Shown here one piece after another: positions 23,055-25,180 of a stretch of DNA of 25,180 nt (its first letter is position 1; the number at the start of each line of letters is the position of its first letter). The stretch is from SAR202 cluster bacterium (GTDB lineage: Bacteria > Chloroflexota > Dehalococcoidia > Lucifugimonadales > UBA3495), in assembly GCA_009392095.1 (NCBI GenBank), contig VFHF01000143.1, positions 1 through 25,180 of the forward strand, read 5' to 3'. The position numbers were made by a program, and so were the translations under genes. Below the pieces are notes generated by a model. That model searched no databases. It was given only the letters and a program-made list of their open reading frames with translations, and had not been told where the DNA came from.

Positions 23055-24065
23055 TTAAAAATCCTTTATCCGGGGGATGACTTCGCGGCCCAGCAGCTCT
23101 ATCTGCTTTAGAACTTGCTCCTGAGGCATACCCGGCCATTGCATCCGGCAGATCATGTGGTTAACGCCCAGTTCATCGGCGTAGCGTCGAAATTCCGTGA
23201 CTATATCGTCGGGCGAGCCAAGCAAGAACCGGTCTTTGGCCAGGTCCTGGTAGGGCACGCTGAAACTCTCTTCCCCAGGCAACGCTTTATCCTGTCCCCA
23301 ATCGGCGTAGGCTTTATATTTGCCTTCGAGAAACGGCTGACTTTCGATGAACGCCGTTTCGCGGTCTCGGGCCACATACATCTCCCGCATCATGGGGAGT
23401 TCATCGGGAACCGGGTTTCCGAACTCCTTCAAGGCGGATTTGTAGCGTACCCACTGGTCGGCGACCATAGGCACTGTGGCGTGGGGATTGATCAGCCACG
23501 GATAGCCCCATCGGGCGGCACGGCGGATGGCCACGTCATTGTTTGCTGCCACCCAGATGGGTGGATGGGGGTTCTGGACGGGCCGGGTGCCGACCTTAGT
23601 CTTGGGCACGGTGTAGTACTTGCCGTTGAATTCGACCTCGTCTTCGCTCCACAGTTTTTTTATCAGGTCCATCGCCTCGTTCATGCGCCCAACCCGTTCG
23701 CCCCGTTGAACGCCGAATGCCGTGTACTCTTCGTCGCGGTACCCCAGCCCGACGCCGAAGACGAATTTTCCGTTTGTGATGCAGTCCAGGGTGGCGATGC
23801 TTTCCGCAAGTTCCACCGGGTTGTGCAGGGGCACCAATATGACGGTGGCGGCCACCTGCATGTCGCCGGCCTCGGCAGCCAAGCGTGAGAGCAGGGGAAA
23901 CACGGTGCTCATCTGATAGGGCGCGGCCAGATAGTGTTGGCCGGTGGCGATGAGGCTGAACCCCGCGTCACGTGCTGCCCTAACCTGCTCCGCGCTGTCT
24001 TGGATCTTCTGCGGCATGGACTCGCCGGGAAGGTACTGGTTGGTGACGAAAAATCCTAGTTTCAA
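23055..24065 (-). CDS. LLM-class flavin-dependent oxidoreductase (luciferase-like monooxygenase)
   Basis: A 336-residue (beta/alpha)8 bacterial-luciferase-fold enzyme. Features are the N-terminal MKLGFF strand, the H43-Y44 region (GQHYLAAPY), FGVGLGYRDEEYTAFGV in the middle with ERVGRMNEAMDLIKKLW, and the C-terminal GSPDDIVTEFRRYADELGV typical of the family. Cofactor may be FMNH2 or F420; motif inspection does not decide. Such proteins are strongly expanded in SAR202 and related Chloroflexota and are thought to oxidise recalcitrant organic compounds. The start is TTG, chosen because AAGGAG stands 5 nt upstream. It is divergent from the FAH-family hydrolase gene. Confidence 0.88.
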   Translation of the reverse strand: MKLGFFVTNQYLPGESMPQKIQDSAEQVRAARDAGFSLIATGQHYLAAPYQMSTVFPLLSRLAAEAGDMQVAATVILVPLHNPVELAESIATLDCITNGKFVFGVGLGYRDEEYTAFGVQRGERVGRMNEAMDLIKKLWSEDEVEFNGKYYTVPKTKVGTRPVQNPHPPIWVAANNDVAIRRAARWGYPWLINPHATVPMVADQWVRYKSALKEFGNPVPDELPMMREMYVARDRETAFIESQPFLEGKYKAYADWGQDKALPGEESFSVPYQDLAKDRFLLGSPDDIVTEFRRYADELGVNHMICRMQWPGMPQEQVLKQIELLGREVIPRIKDF

Positions 24066-24197
24066 AGGATCTCCTTATCAGTTATTATCCTGGCGGATTC
24101 TGCCCCATATAAAACCTCATACGGAACTCACACTTGAAATCGCTCCAGGCCATTTATTTTATTCCGTGAGCAATTTGCGGGCAACCCGAATAAGCCC

Positions 24198-24226
24198 TTG
24201 CCTCGACCGTTCATAACCAGTAGAAT
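24198..24226 (+). promoter_or_regulatory. Sigma70-type promoter of the FAH-family hydrolase gene
   Basis: TTGCCT (24198-24203), a 17-nt spacer and TAGAAT (24221-24226). Transcription would begin near 24233, giving a leader of about 43 nt that includes the AGGAG ribosome site before the ATG at 24276. Confidence 0.5.
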
Positions 24227-24275
24227 CCGCGATTGACTCCCGGTCCTTTAACGCAACTAAATAAATAGGAGCAGC

Positions 24276-25064
24276 ATGAAGATCGCACGCTTCCGCAGCA
24301 ACGGACGGACCGCATTTGGAGTGGTCCAAGGTGATGAGGTAGTCGAGATCAGAGGCAGTATTTACACCCGTTTCCGCCTGACCGACACCAAACACCCGCT
24401 GCAAGACGTGAAGCTCCTACCTCCAACGGAACCGTCCGAAATCTGGTGCCCCGGGCTAAATTTCGCCAATCATCTGGAGTTCGCCGCCGGGGTACTAGGC
24501 GACGACAACCCAACGGTTCCCGAGCACCCAGAGCCTTGGATCAAGGCCAGGGGCTCCCTCACCGGCACCGGCGAACCAATCATTCTCCCTGAAGCCTCGA
24601 CCGACGTACATTATGAGGGTGAAGCCGTGGCGGTTATCGGCAAGTTATGCCACCGGGTATCTCCTAAAGACGCGCCGAAATACATCTTGGGATACACCTG
24701 TGGGAATGATGTCAGCGACCGGACTTGGCAGAAGGACGACTGGACGTTTTGGCGGGCCAAGGGCGCCGACACATTCGCCCCGGTGGGCCCTTGGATCGAC
24801 ACCGATGTCGACCCACAAAACCTGGAGATGATTGTTCGGCTGAACCATGAAGAGGTACAGCACGGCCGCACTGAGGAGATGCTGTTCAGTTTCGCCGAGA
24901 TCGTCAGCTACATCAGCCAGCAGGTGACCTTACGGCCGGGAGACCTGGTTTTCTCCGGAAGCACCGGGGTTACCGTTGCCCTGAAGCCCGGAGATCAAGT
25001 TGAGGTCGAGATTCCCAACATCGGAGTGCTCACCAACACCGTTGAGGCGGAAGCCGCGGCTTAA
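24276..25064 (+). CDS. Fumarylacetoacetate hydrolase (FAH) family protein
   Basis: A 262-residue protein of the FAH superfamily, metal-dependent enzymes that cleave or decarboxylate beta-dicarbonyl and acylpyruvate products of ring degradation. The active-site elements are GLNFANH (60-66) with H66, the metal ligands E114 and E116 in YEGEA, and D145 in GNDVSDR. The C terminus has SGSTGVTVALKPGD, the region that is GTPxGV in many members. The substrate cannot be told from sequence. AGGAG 6 nt before the ATG supports the start. It is divergently paired with an LLM monooxygenase, an arrangement suggesting a catabolic pair, and ends at the hairpin at 25094. Confidence 0.9.
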   Translation: MKIARFRSNGRTAFGVVQGDEVVEIRGSIYTRFRLTDTKHPLQDVKLLPPTEPSEIWCPGLNFANHLEFAAGVLGDDNPTVPEHPEPWIKARGSLTGTGEPIILPEASTDVHYEGEAVAVIGKLCHRVSPKDAPKYILGYTCGNDVSDRTWQKDDWTFWRAKGADTFAPVGPWIDTDVDPQNLEMIVRLNHEEVQHGRTEEMLFSFAEIVSYISQQVTLRPGDLVFSGSTGVTVALKPGDQVEVEIPNIGVLTNTVEAEAAA

Positions 25065-25093
25065 GCATTAAAGCAGCCGATTCAGAACGATAA

Positions 25094-25123
25094 AAATGCC
25101 CTCCCAAGTGTAGGAGGGCATTT
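25094..25123 (+). terminator. Terminator-like hairpin after the FAH-family gene
   Basis: AAATGCCCTCC (25094-25104) and GGAGGGCATTT (25113-25123) form a perfect 11-bp stem with an 8-nt loop. Only three T residues end the stem, so it is a modest intrinsic terminator on either strand. The remaining 57 nt to the window end show no gene. Confidence 0.65.
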
Positions 25124-25180
25124 AATGCTTACAGGACGGGACTGCTATTTCCTAAAAATGGAGCATGCCAGCCAGAGTCT

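Noticed and set aside
23115..23888. Plus-strand open frame of 257 codons opposite the flavin monooxygenase.
   Set aside because: It lies wholly within a well-supported gene on the other strand, has no ribosome site and shows no recognisable motif; it is a codon-bias shadow.

Overview
This window looks like ordinary chromosome from a moderately GC-rich bacterium, most likely a Chloroflexota member of the Dehalococcoidia/SAR202 type. That placement is inference. It rests on an LLM-class flavin monooxygenase beside a FAH-family hydrolase, a membrane Fe-S oxidoreductase of the ETF:menaquinone oxidoreductase type, a B12-dependent acyl-CoA mutase large subunit, and a Rex-ATP synthase neighbourhood. 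No phylogeny could be run. I saw no rRNA, tRNA, CRISPR array, insertion sequence or phage gene.

Layout. Positions 1-5270 are all on the minus strand. Reading in the direction of transcription there is a possible small frame coupled to ribF, then ribF, tyrS and an esterase-type alpha/beta hydrolase. An acyl-CoA mutase follows with its own promoter. Last comes a CDGSH iron-sulfur protein gene that carries two in-frame stop codons and runs off the window edge. Positions 5271-5700 form a divergent, AT-rich intergenic region. Positions 5701-7400 (plus) hold rsmD, coaD and a DivIVA-like coiled-coil gene, closed by a terminator shared with a convergent Lon-family protease gene (7507-9990, minus). 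A promoter-terminator-bounded bifunctional nuclease gene follows (10339-10902, plus).

Positions 11053-18048 (plus) hold a complete F-type ATP synthase operon in the order atpZ/I-B-E-F-H-A-G-D-C, with a good promoter in front and a perfect 22-bp-arm terminator behind. The redox repressor gene rex is convergent with it. Rex and a DUF503/YlxP-like gene are divergent from overlapping promoters. Positions 19320-22934 (minus) are a close-packed group: the membrane Fe-S oxidoreductase, a zinc-ribbon protein, a degenerate receiver-domain protein and a membrane-anchored alpha/beta hydrolase. The window ends with an LLM flavin monooxygenase (minus) divergent from a FAH-family hydrolase (plus).

The genes point to a respiring organism that breaks down acyl-CoA and other organic compounds. 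The mutase rearranges short acyl-CoAs, the Fe-S oxidoreductase probably passes acyl-CoA dehydrogenase/ETF electrons to menaquinone, the proton-type ATP synthase uses the resulting gradient, and Rex may sense NADH/NAD+. The most notable observations are: (1) the mutase lacks both carboxylate-binding residues of methylmalonyl-CoA mutase and has the isobutyryl-CoA mutase pair instead; (2) the adjacent CDGSH gene is broken by two transition-type nonsense codons; (3) the four-gene Fe-S oxidoreductase group includes a zinc ribbon and a receiver without its acidic pocket; (4) a possible hidden small frame ends 6 nt before ribF.
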